Below the pieces are notes generated by a model that saw only the letters and a program-made list of their open reading frames with translations, searched no databases and had not been told where the DNA came from. Shown here piece after piece: positions 53,319 through 61,015 of a stretch of 64,000 bases of DNA (position 1 is its first letter; the number at the start of each line of letters is the position of its first letter). Source of the stretch: Bradyrhizobium sp. 1(2017). GTDB lineage: Bacteria; Pseudomonadota; Alphaproteobacteria; Rhizobiales; Xanthobacteraceae. The stretch lies in the NCBI RefSeq assembly GCF_011602485.2, contig NZ_CP050022.2:3740001-3804000 (forward strand), written 5' to 3'. The position numbers and the translations under genes are program-made.

Positions 53319-53496
53319 CGCACTGACCATCGAGATGGAGCAGCGCGTGCTGCGCATGCAGAGCGACGCGCTGATCCTGAAGAACGAGATGACCAAGGCG
53401 CAGGCCCGCGCCGTGTTTCTGATCCTGCAGGACGCCCGCGACAATCTCTCGCGCGTGCTGGATCGCGCCGAATGGGAGGGAGTGATGAAGCGATGA
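53296..53496 (+). CDS. Phage hypothetical protein (66 aa)
   Basis: This is a short helical protein starting GTG 53296 with GAGAAG 5 nt upstream (MTLELVHSALTIEMEQRVLRMQ...). It overlaps the preceding gene by 23 nt and the next by 4 nt, so it is packed as in phage early operons. No family is recognised. Confidence 0.6.
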   Translation: MTLELVHSALTIEMEQRVLRMQSDALILKNEMTKAQARAVFLILQDARDNLSRVLDRAEWEGVMKR

Positions 53497-53993
53497 ACGA
53501 ACAAGAAGCCGACATGTTGCGCGGCGAGATCGAGCGGCTGATCCACGACTATCCCGAGATCGCGGAGGACGAGGTGCTGCGCGCCGACATGCTCGACGGC
53601 GAAACCGCGATCTCCGACGTGCTCACCGATCTGATCCGCATGGCTGAGGACGCCAAGGCGATGCGCGACGCGACCAAGTCGCGCCAGGACGACCTCAAGG
53701 CGCGGGCGCAGCGCTTCGACCGGCGCGTCGAGTTCGTGCGCTCGCTGATGCTGGCCATCCTCGATGCCGCCAACCTGCGCAAGGTCGAGCTGCCGGAAGG
53801 CACGATTTTCCTGCGCAACAACGCCCAGCAGATCGTCGGCGAGATCGACCCGGCCGTGCTGCCGGACGATCTCGTCAAGATCGAGCGTAAGGCCGACCGC
53901 GCCGCCATCAAGGACGCACTGAAGGCCGGACGTGATCTGCCCGGCCTCGTGCTCAGCAATTCCCCGCCGTCCGTCGTCGTCACCGTGAAATAG
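53493..53993 (+). CDS. Siphovirus Gp157-like protein
   Basis: The 166-residue protein matches the Gp157 family of siphovirus early proteins: LRGEIERLIHDYPE, a long helical central region (AMRDATKSRQDDLKARAQRFDRRVEFVRSLMLAILDAA), then KVELPEGTIFLRNNAQQIV and a C-terminal LPDDLVKIERKADRAAIKDALKAG. Gp157 is linked to phage resistance or DNA metabolism in other phages but its action is unclear. It lies just before the annealing protein gene, as often seen. Confidence 0.8.
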   Translation: MNEQEADMLRGEIERLIHDYPEIAEDEVLRADMLDGETAISDVLTDLIRMAEDAKAMRDATKSRQDDLKARAQRFDRRVEFVRSLMLAILDAANLRKVELPEGTIFLRNNAQQIVGEIDPAVLPDDLVKIERKADRAAIKDALKAGRDLPGLVLSNSPPSVVVTVK

Positions 53994-54006
53994 GAGAGAA
54001 GGTCAA

Positions 54007-54480
54007 ATGGCGAAGAACCAGCATCGCATCCATCGCTTGGATTACATCCGCATCAACGACAAGTTACGCGAGGTCATCGAGCGCCTCGACGACACGACCT
54101 GCAAATACAAGGACGCGTGGGACGACACCCGTGTCGCCCGTGAGTTGAAGCTGCCGCTCAACTCGGTCGGCAACCTGCGCCGTGAAGCCTACGGCAACCT
54201 GCCGAACGGTGGCGGTCGCACCGACACCGGCCGCCTCAAGAGCGACGTCGAGGGCATGCTGAAGCTGCTGGAGGAGGAGCGTGCGGCGAAGGAGGAACTG
54301 CAGCAGACCGTCAGCGAGCAGCAGACCATGATCCTCAACCTCGCCAACGCCGTCGAGAAGGTCACGCGCAACTTCGACGACCTGAACAGCAAGGTCAGCA
54401 AGCTGGTCGCGAGCCTCGTCATCAAGGGCTACCACGACCTGCGTCACCTCGATGCCAAGCAGCCTCCCGCAGCACACTGA
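54007..54480 (+). CDS. Phage hypothetical protein with coiled coil (157 aa)
   Basis: The N-terminal part reads IHRLDYIRINDKLREVIERLDDTTCKYKDAWDDTRVARELKLPLNSVGNLRREAYGNL, which looks like a DNA-binding helical domain. A long coiled coil (EEERAAKEELQQTVSEQQTMILNLANAVEKVTRNFDDL) follows. No family is recognised. It lies between Gp157-like and Rad52-like genes and is likely cotranscribed, with AGGAGAG 5 nt or so before ATG. Confidence 0.65.
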   Translation: MAKNQHRIHRLDYIRINDKLREVIERLDDTTCKYKDAWDDTRVARELKLPLNSVGNLRREAYGNLPNGGGRTDTGRLKSDVEGMLKLLEEERAAKEELQQTVSEQQTMILNLANAVEKVTRNFDDLNSKVSKLVASLVIKGYHDLRHLDAKQPPAAH

Positions 54481-54488
54481 GGTGAGCC

Positions 54489-55166
54489 ATGACGTTCAAC
54501 GACGACCAGAAGGCCTCGCTCGGCGCGCCGCTCAACCGCGCGCAGGTGAAGGCGCGCAAGCAGGGCGGGCGCACGTTCAGCTACATCGAGGGCTGGCACG
54601 TCATCGCCGAAGCCAATCGCATCTTCGGCTTCGACGGCTGGCAGCGCGAGACCATCGAGACCAAGTGCGTCACGGAAGCCGCGCGCGAGATCGGTGAGAA
54701 CAAGGCGCCGGGCTTCGGCGTCACCTACAACGCCAAGGTCCGCGTCACGGTGGGCGACATCGTGCGCGAGGGCTGCGGCACCGGCCACGGCATCGACCGC
54801 GATCTCGGCCTCGCGCACGAGAGCGCGCTGAAGGAAGCCGAGACCGACGCAATGAAGCGAGCCTTCATGACGTTCGGCAACCCGTTCGGCCTCGCGCTCT
54901 ACGACAAGGAGCAGGCGAATGTGATGGACGAGAGCGAGATGCGCCTTGCCGCTGAAGTGGCGGCGAAGCGGCAGTCGTTCCTCGAACACTACAAGGCGTC
55001 CATCGAGGGTTACACCGACGCGGAGAAGCTGAAGGCGTTCTGGAGCAGCGATGGGCAGAAGGCGGCGCGTCGCGCCTATCAGCTGCTGCCTGACGATGTC
55101 GAGATGCTGAAGGGGCTGGTGGTCGCCAAGGTGGCCAAGCTGGGAGGCGGCAATGCAGCGTCCTGA
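54489..55166 (+). CDS. Rad52-family single-strand annealing protein
   Basis: The 225-residue protein matches the Rad52/Rad22 N-terminal domain: SYIEGWHVIAEANRIFGFDGWQRETIETKCV, VTYNAKVRVTVGDIVREGCGTGHGIDRDLGLAHESALKEAETDAMKRAFMTFGNPFGLALYDKE. It promotes annealing of complementary strands in phage recombination. The C-terminal 60 residues extend past the core. GAGGTG lies 4 nt before ATG 54489. With Gp157-like and Ref-like genes it makes a recombination module. Confidence 0.9.
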   Translation: MTFNDDQKASLGAPLNRAQVKARKQGGRTFSYIEGWHVIAEANRIFGFDGWQRETIETKCVTEAAREIGENKAPGFGVTYNAKVRVTVGDIVREGCGTGHGIDRDLGLAHESALKEAETDAMKRAFMTFGNPFGLALYDKEQANVMDESEMRLAAEVAAKRQSFLEHYKASIEGYTDAEKLKAFWSSDGQKAARRAYQLLPDDVEMLKGLVVAKVAKLGGGNAAS

Positions 55167-55566
55167 CGCCTTCGAGCACGCCAGCATCCAGTGGGGCGAC
55201 GACGGCAAAAGCGTGCGCGGGCTGATCGTGCGCTGTCCTTGCGGCGCGTGCGAGAAGCTGCCGCTGGGTGGCTCCCGCTTCGTCACGTCGGAACCCGATA
55301 GCGCGGCGCGCGAGCATCAGGCCGTGCGGCGCAGGCTGGTGCCGAAGGGATGGTTCATCGGTCGCGCTCGCCGTGAACACCGCTGCCCGCAATGCAATGC
55401 GCTGCGCACGACCAGCCAGCACATGCCGCGCCCCTCGCTGCCGAAGCAGATGCCGGTCGAACCGCCACTGCTCAGCCTGGCGCAGCAGGTCGCGCCCGAC
55501 ATCAAGCGCATCATGGCGCTCGCGGAGCAGATCGGTCAGCGGCAGATCAGGAAGGCAAAGCGATGA
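55153..55566 (+). CDS. Phage hypothetical protein with two Cys clusters
   Basis: The 137-residue product has VRCPCGACEKLPLGGSRFVTS and HRCPQCNALRTT, which look like a zinc-binding pair. The start overlaps the Rad52-like stop by 14 nt and the end overlaps the next gene by 4 nt. No family is recognised. Confidence 0.65.
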   Translation: MQRPDAFEHASIQWGDDGKSVRGLIVRCPCGACEKLPLGGSRFVTSEPDSAAREHQAVRRRLVPKGWFIGRARREHRCPQCNALRTTSQHMPRPSLPKQMPVEPPLLSLAQQVAPDIKRIMALAEQIGQRQIRKAKR

Positions 55567-56036
55567 ATCTCGCCGATCTGGCACGCCGCAACGCGATCTC
55601 CCTGGAGGTCAGGAAGGACGGGCTGACGCAGCGCCAGTCCGGCGACTGGCAGCTGCGCCTGACCATCGCAGCCATCGACATGGACAGCCGCATCACGCAG
55701 GCGCCAATGGGTACGCGCTTCGCCGCCGTACTCGTCGAGATCAACGACGACGAGAGCCCGGTCGATCACGCCAGCGAGGAGCGCGACAAGTGGCGCGACC
55801 TCGGGCCCGCGAAGCAGGCGGGCATGCGCTGCAAGGAGCCTGTCTTCTGGGCGTTCATGCGGGAGCGCTACCACTTTCCGATCAGGAACGAGGACGACTG
55901 TGCCACCGCCGTCCGCGACATCTGCGGCGTCGATAGCCGCGCCGATCTGTCGAAGCCCGGCAAGACCAGCGAGCGGCAGCGCTGGTTCGACATCGATTGC
56001 GCATTTCAAGCATGGAAGGTGAGGGAACATGGATAA
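55563..56036 (+). CDS. Phage hypothetical protein (157 aa)
   Basis: The soluble product reads NLADLARRNAISLEVRKDGLTQRQSGDWQLRLTIAAIDMDSRITQAPMGTRFAAVLVEINDDE and later CKEPVFWAFMRERYHFPIRNEDDCATAVRDICGVDSRADL. The C-terminal part recalls small phage proteins near replication genes, but no family is recognised. It overlaps both neighbours slightly. Confidence 0.65.
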   Translation: MNLADLARRNAISLEVRKDGLTQRQSGDWQLRLTIAAIDMDSRITQAPMGTRFAAVLVEINDDESPVDHASEERDKWRDLGPAKQAGMRCKEPVFWAFMRERYHFPIRNEDDCATAVRDICGVDSRADLSKPGKTSERQRWFDIDCAFQAWKVREHG

Positions 56037-56097
56037 TCGGCAGAACGTGCTGGTGAACGACGCGACAGACAACGAACTGCGCAAGACGGTCAACTGA
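56029..56097 (+). CDS. Candidate 22-residue micro-ORF
   Basis: ATG 56029 follows GAGGGAAC, a good ribosome site, and encodes a peptide beginning MDNRQNVLVNDATDN and ending at TGA 56095-56097. Its stop overlaps the next ATG (TGATG), the classic layout for coupled translation. It may be a leader or a small protein in its own right. Confidence 0.4.
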   Translation: MDNRQNVLVNDATDNELRKTVN

Positions 56098-56393
56098 TGC
56101 AGCGCGACCCACGGCAGCGCGACGAGCGGTACCTCGCCTACATCCGCACGCTGCCGTGCTGCATCTGTGGTGACAACACCTCGACCGAAGCCGCGCATCT
56201 TCGCGTCGGACTGATCTCTGCCAGCACGCCGAAACGCGCGACCGGCATGGGTGAAAAGAGCAGTGACAAGTGGGCGCTGCCGCTTTGCTCGCGGCACCAC
56301 CGCGAGCAGCACAGGATGAATGAACTCGAGTTCTGGGCGAGCTACGGCATCAACCCGTTCGAGCTGGCGATCTCACTCAGGAGACCGGCGTGA
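56097..56393 (+). CDS. Ref/DUF968-like HNH nuclease
   Basis: The 98-residue product matches the RecA-dependent Ref-type nuclease group: LAYIRTLPCCICGDNTSTEAAHLRVGLISAS, with the Cys pair and His, and KWALPLCSRHHREQHRMNELEFWASYGINPF, with the second Cys and His cluster of the HNH site. Such phage nucleases cut DNA at recombination intermediates. It follows the micro-ORF and overlaps the next gene by 4 nt. Confidence 0.8.
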   Translation: MQRDPRQRDERYLAYIRTLPCCICGDNTSTEAAHLRVGLISASTPKRATGMGEKSSDKWALPLCSRHHREQHRMNELEFWASYGINPFELAISLRRPA

Positions 56394-56593
56394 AGAAGCG
56401 ATACTCGATCTGGGTGCGCGAAATCGGCTCCGACCACGATGTCGAGCTGATGCAGTGCGACAGCAACCCGCAGCCGCTGGTCGCGGCGTTGTACGGCAAG
56501 CGGCTCAACACCACCAAGGAAGGCGCGCGCAAGAGGACGACTATGTCGCGCTACGTCACCATCAGGGTCGTCGATAATCACGCGGAGACGTGA
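56390..56593 (+). CDS. Phage hypothetical protein (67 aa)
   Basis: The product reads MKKRYSIWVREIGSDHDVELMQCDSNPQPLVAALYGKRLNTTKEGARKRTTMSRYVTIRVVD, a small mixed alpha/beta protein. The start is GTG 56390, overlapping the HNH gene by 4 nt. No family is recognised. Confidence 0.65.
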   Translation: MKKRYSIWVREIGSDHDVELMQCDSNPQPLVAALYGKRLNTTKEGARKRTTMSRYVTIRVVDNHAET

Positions 56594-56594
56594 C

Positions 56595-56909
56595 ATGGGG
56601 TCGATGAAGGACAAGCTGGGCGACATACCCTACAGCCCGGTGCCTGTGCAGGCATTCGACGGCGCGACCTACGAGGCTGGCGGCGACTACCTGCGCCTTA
56701 CCGGCCAGCTGGCGCGCGTCTACAGCCTGATGAAGGACGGGCAGTGGCGCTCGCTCCAGCAGATCGCCGACGTGGCGGGCGGCAGCGAGGCGGCCTGCAG
56801 CGCGCGGCTGCGTGACCTGCGCAAGCCCAAGTATGGCGCACACAACGTCCTGCGTACGCGGGTGACGGGTGGATTGTGGCGCTATCGCATGGTTTCGCGC
56901 AACGCATAG
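56595..56909 (+). CDS. Phage hypothetical protein with winged-helix look (104 aa)
   Basis: The C-terminal part reads GQLARVYSLMKDGQWRSLQQIADVAGGSEAACSARLRDLRKPKYGAHNVLRTRVTGGLWRYRM, which fits a winged helix as seen in phage replication or regulatory genes. It starts 1 nt after the preceding gene. No more specific family is recognised. Confidence 0.65.
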   Translation: MGSMKDKLGDIPYSPVPVQAFDGATYEAGGDYLRLTGQLARVYSLMKDGQWRSLQQIADVAGGSEAACSARLRDLRKPKYGAHNVLRTRVTGGLWRYRMVSRNA

Positions 56910-56918
56910 GAGTGAAGC

Positions 56919-57344
56919 ATGCGCGGCTCGAAGTCGCTCCACCCCGCGTTCCCGTTCCTCAACTCGGTCTGGGAAGACATCGTCTACGATCTCGGCGACC
57001 GCGAGATCGTCGCGCTGTGGCGGCTCGTGCGCTGGTATTGCGACAGCGGGCCTTTGCCGAACGACGACCAGATGCTCGCGCAAGTCGCGCGCGTCGATAA
57101 GCGCACATGGGTGAGGGCGGTGCGCCCGAAACTGGCGATCAAATTTTCGAGCATCGGCAGCCACTGGCACTGGGCCGAGATCGACACCAAGATCGCCGAC
57201 TATCAAAAGAAAATCGGGGATAAGCGGAAGGGTGCGGCTTCGACCAATATGAAGCGCTGGGGCAATTCCGGTCTCCGTTGCAAGCACCGCTGGCAGGACG
57301 GCGTGTGTCTCAATTGCGGCCGCACTTTGCGGTTAATTCGTTGA
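56919..57344 (+). CDS. YdaU/DUF1376-like phage replication protein
   Basis: The 141-residue product resembles DUF1376: HPAFPFLNSVWEDIVYDLGDREIVALWRLVRWYCDSGPLPNDDQMLAQVARVDKRTWVRAVRPKLAIKFSS. A Cys-rich tail (LRCKHRWQDGVCLNCG) may bind metal. DUF1376 proteins occur with phage replication genes. A palindrome cluster and an AT-rich tract directly follow, which would suit an origin. Confidence 0.72.
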   Translation: MRGSKSLHPAFPFLNSVWEDIVYDLGDREIVALWRLVRWYCDSGPLPNDDQMLAQVARVDKRTWVRAVRPKLAIKFSSIGSHWHWAEIDTKIADYQKKIGDKRKGAASTNMKRWGNSGLRCKHRWQDGVCLNCGRTLRLIR

Positions 57345-57358
57345 TCGGACTCGATGGG

Positions 57359-57453
57359 GCTGTCGCTGCAGCGACAGCATTTGCCATCGCTGCAGCGACA
57401 CCGGGAGTGTCGCTCTAGCGGTCGCTCATATGTAAATATAAAAAAACAAACAC
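57359..57453. other. Palindrome cluster with AT-rich tract; origin or regulatory candidate
   Basis: GCTGTCGCTGCAGCGACAGC (57359-57378) is a perfect 20-bp palindrome, TCGCTGCAGCGA (57387-57398) repeats its centre, and AGCGACAC...GTGTCGCT (57394-57414) is a third inverted pair. The word TGTCGCT or its complement AGCGACA occurs four times in 54 bp. An AT-rich stretch (TATGTAAATATAAAAAAACA, near 57428-57448) follows. The rest of 57345-57536 has no gene. Confidence 0.5.
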
Positions 57454-57536
57454 CTTCTCTGGAGCTGGAGGCGCAGAGGCTTTGCGATGGGAGCGCGCGG
57501 ATGTAGCGTGCCCCTTGCTTTTCAGTGAGACCGCAG

Positions 57537-58046
57537 ATGCAGTCACCCCTCGACGACGCTGGGCCGACCCAGGAGCGGCTCGCCAAGGCGGGCGAGTTCT
57601 TCAACGTCGCCGGACGGTCCCGCTCATCCCGCCGCATCACCATGATGGATGACCCGCTGGGGCGGTCGCTGATGCGCCGGATCATTTCCCCGCTCGAATA
57701 CTCGTCCCTGCGCCGCTACGCGCTGCACTGGGCTGCAGCGGGCCTGCAGGGACCGTTGAACAGCGTTGATCTGAACCGCATCTACGCCTTCGATCCCGGC
57801 GCCATGTCGGGCCTGGCCAAGACCGAAGCCCAGCTCCACCACAAGCAGACCTACTACGGCGCAAAGCAAGCGATTGGCTTCCGGCCCTCGTTCGTGGCCG
57901 ATCAGGTGGCGTGCTTCGGCAGGGGGCTGCAGGAGACCGGCGAGAGCCTCGGGATGCGGTCGCCCTACCGGGCGCGCCAGAAGGCAGCGGAGCTGCTGTC
58001 GGACGCGGGCCACCGGCTGTGCGCGTTCTTCGACGCCTTGCGCTGA
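57537..58046 (+). CDS. Phage-region hypothetical protein (169 aa)
   Basis: The product is mainly helical: SLMRRIISPLEYSSLRRYALHWAAAGLQGPLNSVDLNRIYAFDPGAMSGLAKTEAQLHHKQ, then VADQVACFGRGLQETGESLGMRSPYRARQKAAELLSDAGHRL. No family is recognised; I considered a phage antitermination-like role because of position but see no proof. ATG 57537 is used; a GTG at 57525 would add four residues. Confidence 0.6.
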   Translation: MQSPLDDAGPTQERLAKAGEFFNVAGRSRSSRRITMMDDPLGRSLMRRIISPLEYSSLRRYALHWAAAGLQGPLNSVDLNRIYAFDPGAMSGLAKTEAQLHHKQTYYGAKQAIGFRPSFVADQVACFGRGLQETGESLGMRSPYRARQKAAELLSDAGHRLCAFFDALR

Positions 58047-58115
58047 GGGGCGAATTGGGCGACAGTTTCGCCAGCTCACGCAACTGCGCCTTGGCGTGAT
58101 GGATGAGCTGAAAAT

Positions 58116-58139
58116 CCCGGTGCCGCCCTCCGGGGTTTT
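58116..58139 (+). terminator. Weak intrinsic terminator
   Basis: CCCGG pairs with CCGGG around a 9-nt loop and is followed by GTTTT. It lies 70 nt after the gene ending at 58046. Confidence 0.4.
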
Positions 58140-58167
58140 GACGTTTCGAGGCCTGGCGGCGTCAGCG

Positions 58168-58253
58168 TGATTGGTGACTACGTCCGCTTTGCTCCTATCG
58201 CGACCAAGTTCGGTGTGGCGGCACAATGTCGCGATGGGCCAATAGGCGACCTT
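58168..58253. repeat. Dispersed repeat, related to 26446-26526
   Basis: It has the ends CGTCCGCTT and GGGCCAATAGGCGACC in common with the element at 26446-26526, while the middle differs. As I recall, stretches of this kind translate to a VAYWPIA-like peptide often mis-called as protein in Bradyrhizobium. Confidence 0.4.
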
Positions 58254-58501
58254 CAATCCTCTGAAAGGAGTAAGCGCTCCAGCGAGACTGTGGCGCAGGC
58301 TGAAGCCACGACTCGGCCTTCGTCGTCTCGCACCTCAATCTTGGTTAAACCGGTCCTGCGGTTGCGGGCGTCATCGAGGATAGCTTGGCCTAGAGTCTCA
58401 AGGGCTAACGTCTCGGCCGCGCCTACATCGACAACATCAATCCCGTCGTCATCGATAACAACGCCGCCGTCATGATGGATATCGAAGTGGTAAAGCGGCA
58501 T
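58253..58501 (-). CDS. DUF6894-like small protein
   Basis: The 82-residue product reads MPLYHFDIHHDGGVVIDDDGIDVVDVGAAETLALETLGQAILD, then GLTKIEVRDDEGRVVASACATVSLERL, the pattern of small proteins with the DUF6894 layout that are frequent in Bradyrhizobium genomes. The function is unknown. It is not typical phage cargo and its neighbours on both sides share a lower G+C than the phage genes. Confidence 0.75.
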   Translation of the reverse strand: MPLYHFDIHHDGGVVIDDDGIDVVDVGAAETLALETLGQAILDDARNRRTGLTKIEVRDDEGRVVASACATVSLERLLLSED

Positions 58502-58559
58502 CGGCGCCCCGCGTCCTGTATTTTCTTAAGGTTCACTCCATTCGGGGACAGCGGACCGC

Positions 58560-58826
58560 TCAGTTCTGGGAACGAACGACCTCCGGCTTATCAGTATTGA
58601 TCAGCCGGAAACGAGGCACAGCCAGCTTGTCAGGTAAAACGCGAGCGGGTGTGAGTTTCGAATCAGATCGCGTTGCCCGCTTGCAGTTGGGGCACACGAA
58701 AAGGCTTGCGATTATTGGTGCGGGCGCGTCTCGAACAAGCTCCGATCGAAACCACCTCATGGCGGTTTGGCAATTCGGGCAATCCGTAGCTTCCAAGTGT
58801 TCCGCAGCTTGCTTCAGCACGTCCAT
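58560..58826 (-). CDS. Zinc-ribbon-like hypothetical protein
   Basis: The 88-residue product reads MDVLKQAAEHLEATDCPNCQTAMRWFRSELVRD and then SLFVCPNCKRATRSDS, so it has two CPNC knuckles forming a zinc ribbon. ATG 58826 has GGGGG 5 nt upstream; ATG 58838 is the alternative. No more specific family is recognised. It is likely chromosomal-type cargo, not a phage structural gene. Confidence 0.65.
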   Translation of the reverse strand: MDVLKQAAEHLEATDCPNCQTAMRWFRSELVRDAPAPIIASLFVCPNCKRATRSDSKLTPARVLPDKLAVPRFRLINTDKPEVVRSQN

Positions 58827-58986
58827 TGCCGCCCCCATGTTCGGGAAAAAGTAGCATGGCAACGAGCGGCGTACAGTACCAAAAGATACGCTCAGCAATG
58901 ACAGATGTTAAATTGAGGTACGGGGAACTTTGCGGGCGATCCGCTTCGAGAGCTTGAGTCTAGGCGCGAGCGGGGAAGTAGCGGCC

Positions 58987-59220
58987 CTATGACTTTCGGC
59001 GCCTTGATCGAGCGATACCGCAGATTGTCGGACTGCTAACGGCCGCCAAGGGGCGCACGTAAGATGTAGCCTCACGCGAGGCGGTTGAGGGCTGGGTAGG
59101 CACAGCCCCAATACGTCGTTCCGCCTCTTCGACTCGAAGGCGTAGATCTTCCAAATCTGACAGTTGGGAAGAGAGGTCGTTCAGCCGTTGGACCAAAAGG
59201 ATCGTGCGAGAGTCCTGCAT
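58987..59220 (-). CDS. Small coiled-coil hypothetical protein (77 aa)
   Basis: The product reads MQDSRTILLVQRLNDLSSQLSDLEDLRLRVEEAERRIG and a polar tail. The first part fits a coiled coil. ATG 59220 has GGGAG 6 nt upstream. No family is recognised. It is short but the ribosome site and helical pattern favour a real gene. Confidence 0.5.
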   Translation of the reverse strand: MQDSRTILLVQRLNDLSSQLSDLEDLRLRVEEAERRIGAVPTQPSTASREATSYVRPLAAVSSPTICGIARSRRRKS

Positions 59221-59470
59221 CAACATCTCCCGCTTGCCGCGAAGACCGCAGCTTCGTGCGTATGCGGCGTGATGAAGCTGGCGTTGTCGCCCTAGGGGAT
59301 GGGGCGACGGGAAAACAAGATACCCGTCCAACCGTTCCACTTTCCGCTGGCACTATGACTTTCGGCATATGGCCCTAGCGGCGCGAGAACGCCCATAAGT
59401 CCTGAACCGATTGGTGAAGAGACTTAGCTGGTGCCCCGGCCAAATCTCGTTTCTTGGCGGAGGTGCTTGG

Positions 59471-59797
59471 ATGTCCTTTGACGCGATGGCCGCGGCGGTC
59501 GATTGGCTAGACGCCTACCGTGCCGGCGATGTTGAGAACATTCTGCAAATGTACGCTGAAGATGCCGTCATCCTCTGCGGCTGCGGCGGCATGAAGACGA
59601 TTACAGGGTCCGAAGGTCGCCGCGCGTATTGGGTCGACCGGATGGTCGAATATCCCGCGTCGAGGCTCGACAACCTGCAGCAGGCCAGTGAAGGAGCTCT
59701 GATCTCTTACCTTGCGCGCGACGGCCTGGTCAGCGCGGTCTTGAGGTTCAATGCCGCTGGCCAGATATCGGCACAGACCTGCGGGCCTTCCGACTGA
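59471..59797 (+). CDS. SnoaL/NTF2-like protein
   Basis: The 108-residue protein has the cone-shaped NTF2 fold pattern: MAAAVDWLDAYRAGDVENILQMYAEDAVILCGCGGMKTITGSEGRRAYWVDRMVEYPASRL. This fold hosts enzymes and ligand binders; the role here is unknown. GGAGGT lies 6 nt before ATG 59471. A strong hairpin with a U-rich tail follows. Confidence 0.72.
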   Translation: MSFDAMAAAVDWLDAYRAGDVENILQMYAEDAVILCGCGGMKTITGSEGRRAYWVDRMVEYPASRLDNLQQASEGALISYLARDGLVSAVLRFNAAGQISAQTCGPSD

Positions 59798-59804
59798 GGT
59801 GCGA

Positions 59805-59847
59805 AAAGGCACCAGCTCGCGGGCAATGGATGCAAGCTGGTGCCTTT
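59805..59847 (+). terminator. Hairpin terminator after the NTF2-like gene
   Basis: AAAGGCACCAGCT pairs with AGCTGGTGCCTTT (13 bp) around a 17-nt loop, and a pyrimidine-rich TTTCCTCCC tail follows. The remaining bases to 60000 show no gene. Confidence 0.7.
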
Positions 59848-60000
59848 CCTCCCGCGCTCGGGAAAACGTGGCAAATGATCTATGGTTCCGAACCCCGGGG
59901 CCCGATGGCTAATGAAAGTCGTCAAAACGGGCGCGATATAGCCGAGCGCATGCTCTTAGACGCGCCCGGCCAAGTCAGCATTGGCACATTGTCGGTTCGA

Positions 60001-60243
60001 TTATCGCTCGATCTCGGGGAGTTGCTCGGGTGTGACCTTCGCTTGCAGCATCAAGCGCACCAGAATGGCGATGTGCGTGGGCACGAGGCCGTAGGTCTCG
60101 GCGATCCACGAGCGCACCGTGCGCGGGGTGGAGGCGATGGCGCGGGCGAAAGCGGACTGGCGGTTCTCGCCGAAAATCTTGACGAGGGTGGCGTCCAGCT
60201 CCGCGCCGGTCATGGGGGCGTTGAGAGGCTTACGCGGCGGCAT
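60001..60243 (-). CDS. Small helix-turn-helix protein (80 aa)
   Basis: The product reads [59 protein letters not shown], a compact XRE-like helix-turn-helix. Its start overlaps the recombinase stop by 14 nt, so the two are coupled and it may regulate or direct the recombinase. Confidence 0.75.
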   Translation of the reverse strand: MPPRKPLNAPMTGAELDATLVKIFGENRQSAFARAIASTPRTVRSWIAETYGLVPTHIAILVRLMLQAKVTPEQLPEIER

Positions 60244-60892
60244 CGAGCGGCACCTTTGGCTGCAGGCGGGCGATCAGGCGGATGACTTGGGCAGACTGCC
60301 ACGAGGAGCCTTCAGCGGTGGTGATGCCGCGCGCATTGAGGTGCGCGGCGATCTGGCGCGACGACTGACACATGAGCGGCTCGACGGTCTCGCGCAGGCT
60401 CTCGGCAAACGCGGCGGCGGCGGCGGCCTTGCTCTGGCCAGCGTTGGGCGCGCCCAGCTTGACGCCGCGCGCCTTGCAGGCGGCGAGCGCCGCCTTGGTG
60501 CGGTCGCTGATGTCCTGCCGCTCCTTCTCGGCGACGGCGAGCATGATGTGGAGCTGGAAGTTGTCGGCATGCGGCATGGCGGCGACGCGGAAGCCAACCC
60601 GGCGCGACATCAGCCCGGAGCCGAAGTGAACGTCGCGGGTGAGGCGGTCCAGCTTGGCGACGATCACCGTGCCCTTGGTCTTGGTCGCCAGCTCGATGGC
60701 GGCGGCGAGCTGCGGGCGGGTCTCCAGCGCGTCGGCGCCCTTGGCGGTCTCGATCTCAACGAAGGTCTCGGCGATCTCGAAACCCTCGGCGGCGGCGAAG
60801 GCGGCGATGGCGGCCTGCTGCGCCTCAAGGCCGAGACCGGAGCGGCCCTGCTTCTGGGTGGAGACGCGGATGTAGGCGACGGCGGTCTTCAT
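60230..60892 (-). CDS. Small serine recombinase (resolvase/invertase type)
   Basis: The catalytic domain is clear: [22 protein letters not shown] with the nucleophile Ser near residue 11, then [17 protein letters not shown] with the active-site Arg residues, and [27 protein letters not shown] leading to a helix-turn-helix tail ([31 protein letters not shown]). At 220 residues it is a resolvase/invertase-size enzyme, not a large integrase. ATG 60892 has GGAG 6 nt upstream. A 7-bp inverted repeat lies 28 bp upstream. Confidence 0.9.
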   Translation of the reverse strand: MKTAVAYIRVSTQKQGRSGLGLEAQQAAIAAFAAAEGFEIAETFVEIETAKGADALETRPQLAAAIELATKTKGTVIVAKLDRLTRDVHFGSGLMSRRVGFRVAAMPHADNFQLHIMLAVAEKERQDISDRTKAALAACKARGVKLGAPNAGQSKAAAAAAFAESLRETVEPLMCQSSRQIAAHLNARGITTAEGSSWQSAQVIRLIARLQPKVPLDAAA

Positions 60893-60919
60893 GGGGTGCT
60901 CCATGGTTGCCATCGCGTT

Positions 60920-60938
60920 ATAGGAAGTAAATTCCTAT
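60920..60938. promoter_or_regulatory. Inverted repeat upstream of the recombinase
   Basis: ATAGGAA-GTAAA-TTCCTAT is a perfect palindrome with 7-bp arms, 28 bp before the recombinase start codon. It could be the recombinase's own binding or crossover half-site, or an operator for the small HTH protein. Confidence 0.5.
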
Positions 60939-61015
60939 TCCGTCAAGCCGGACGGGCAGCTTTACAGTCCAACGCCAGTCCCTGGGCGAGCGCTGGCTGG
61001 CATAACGCTCAGACC

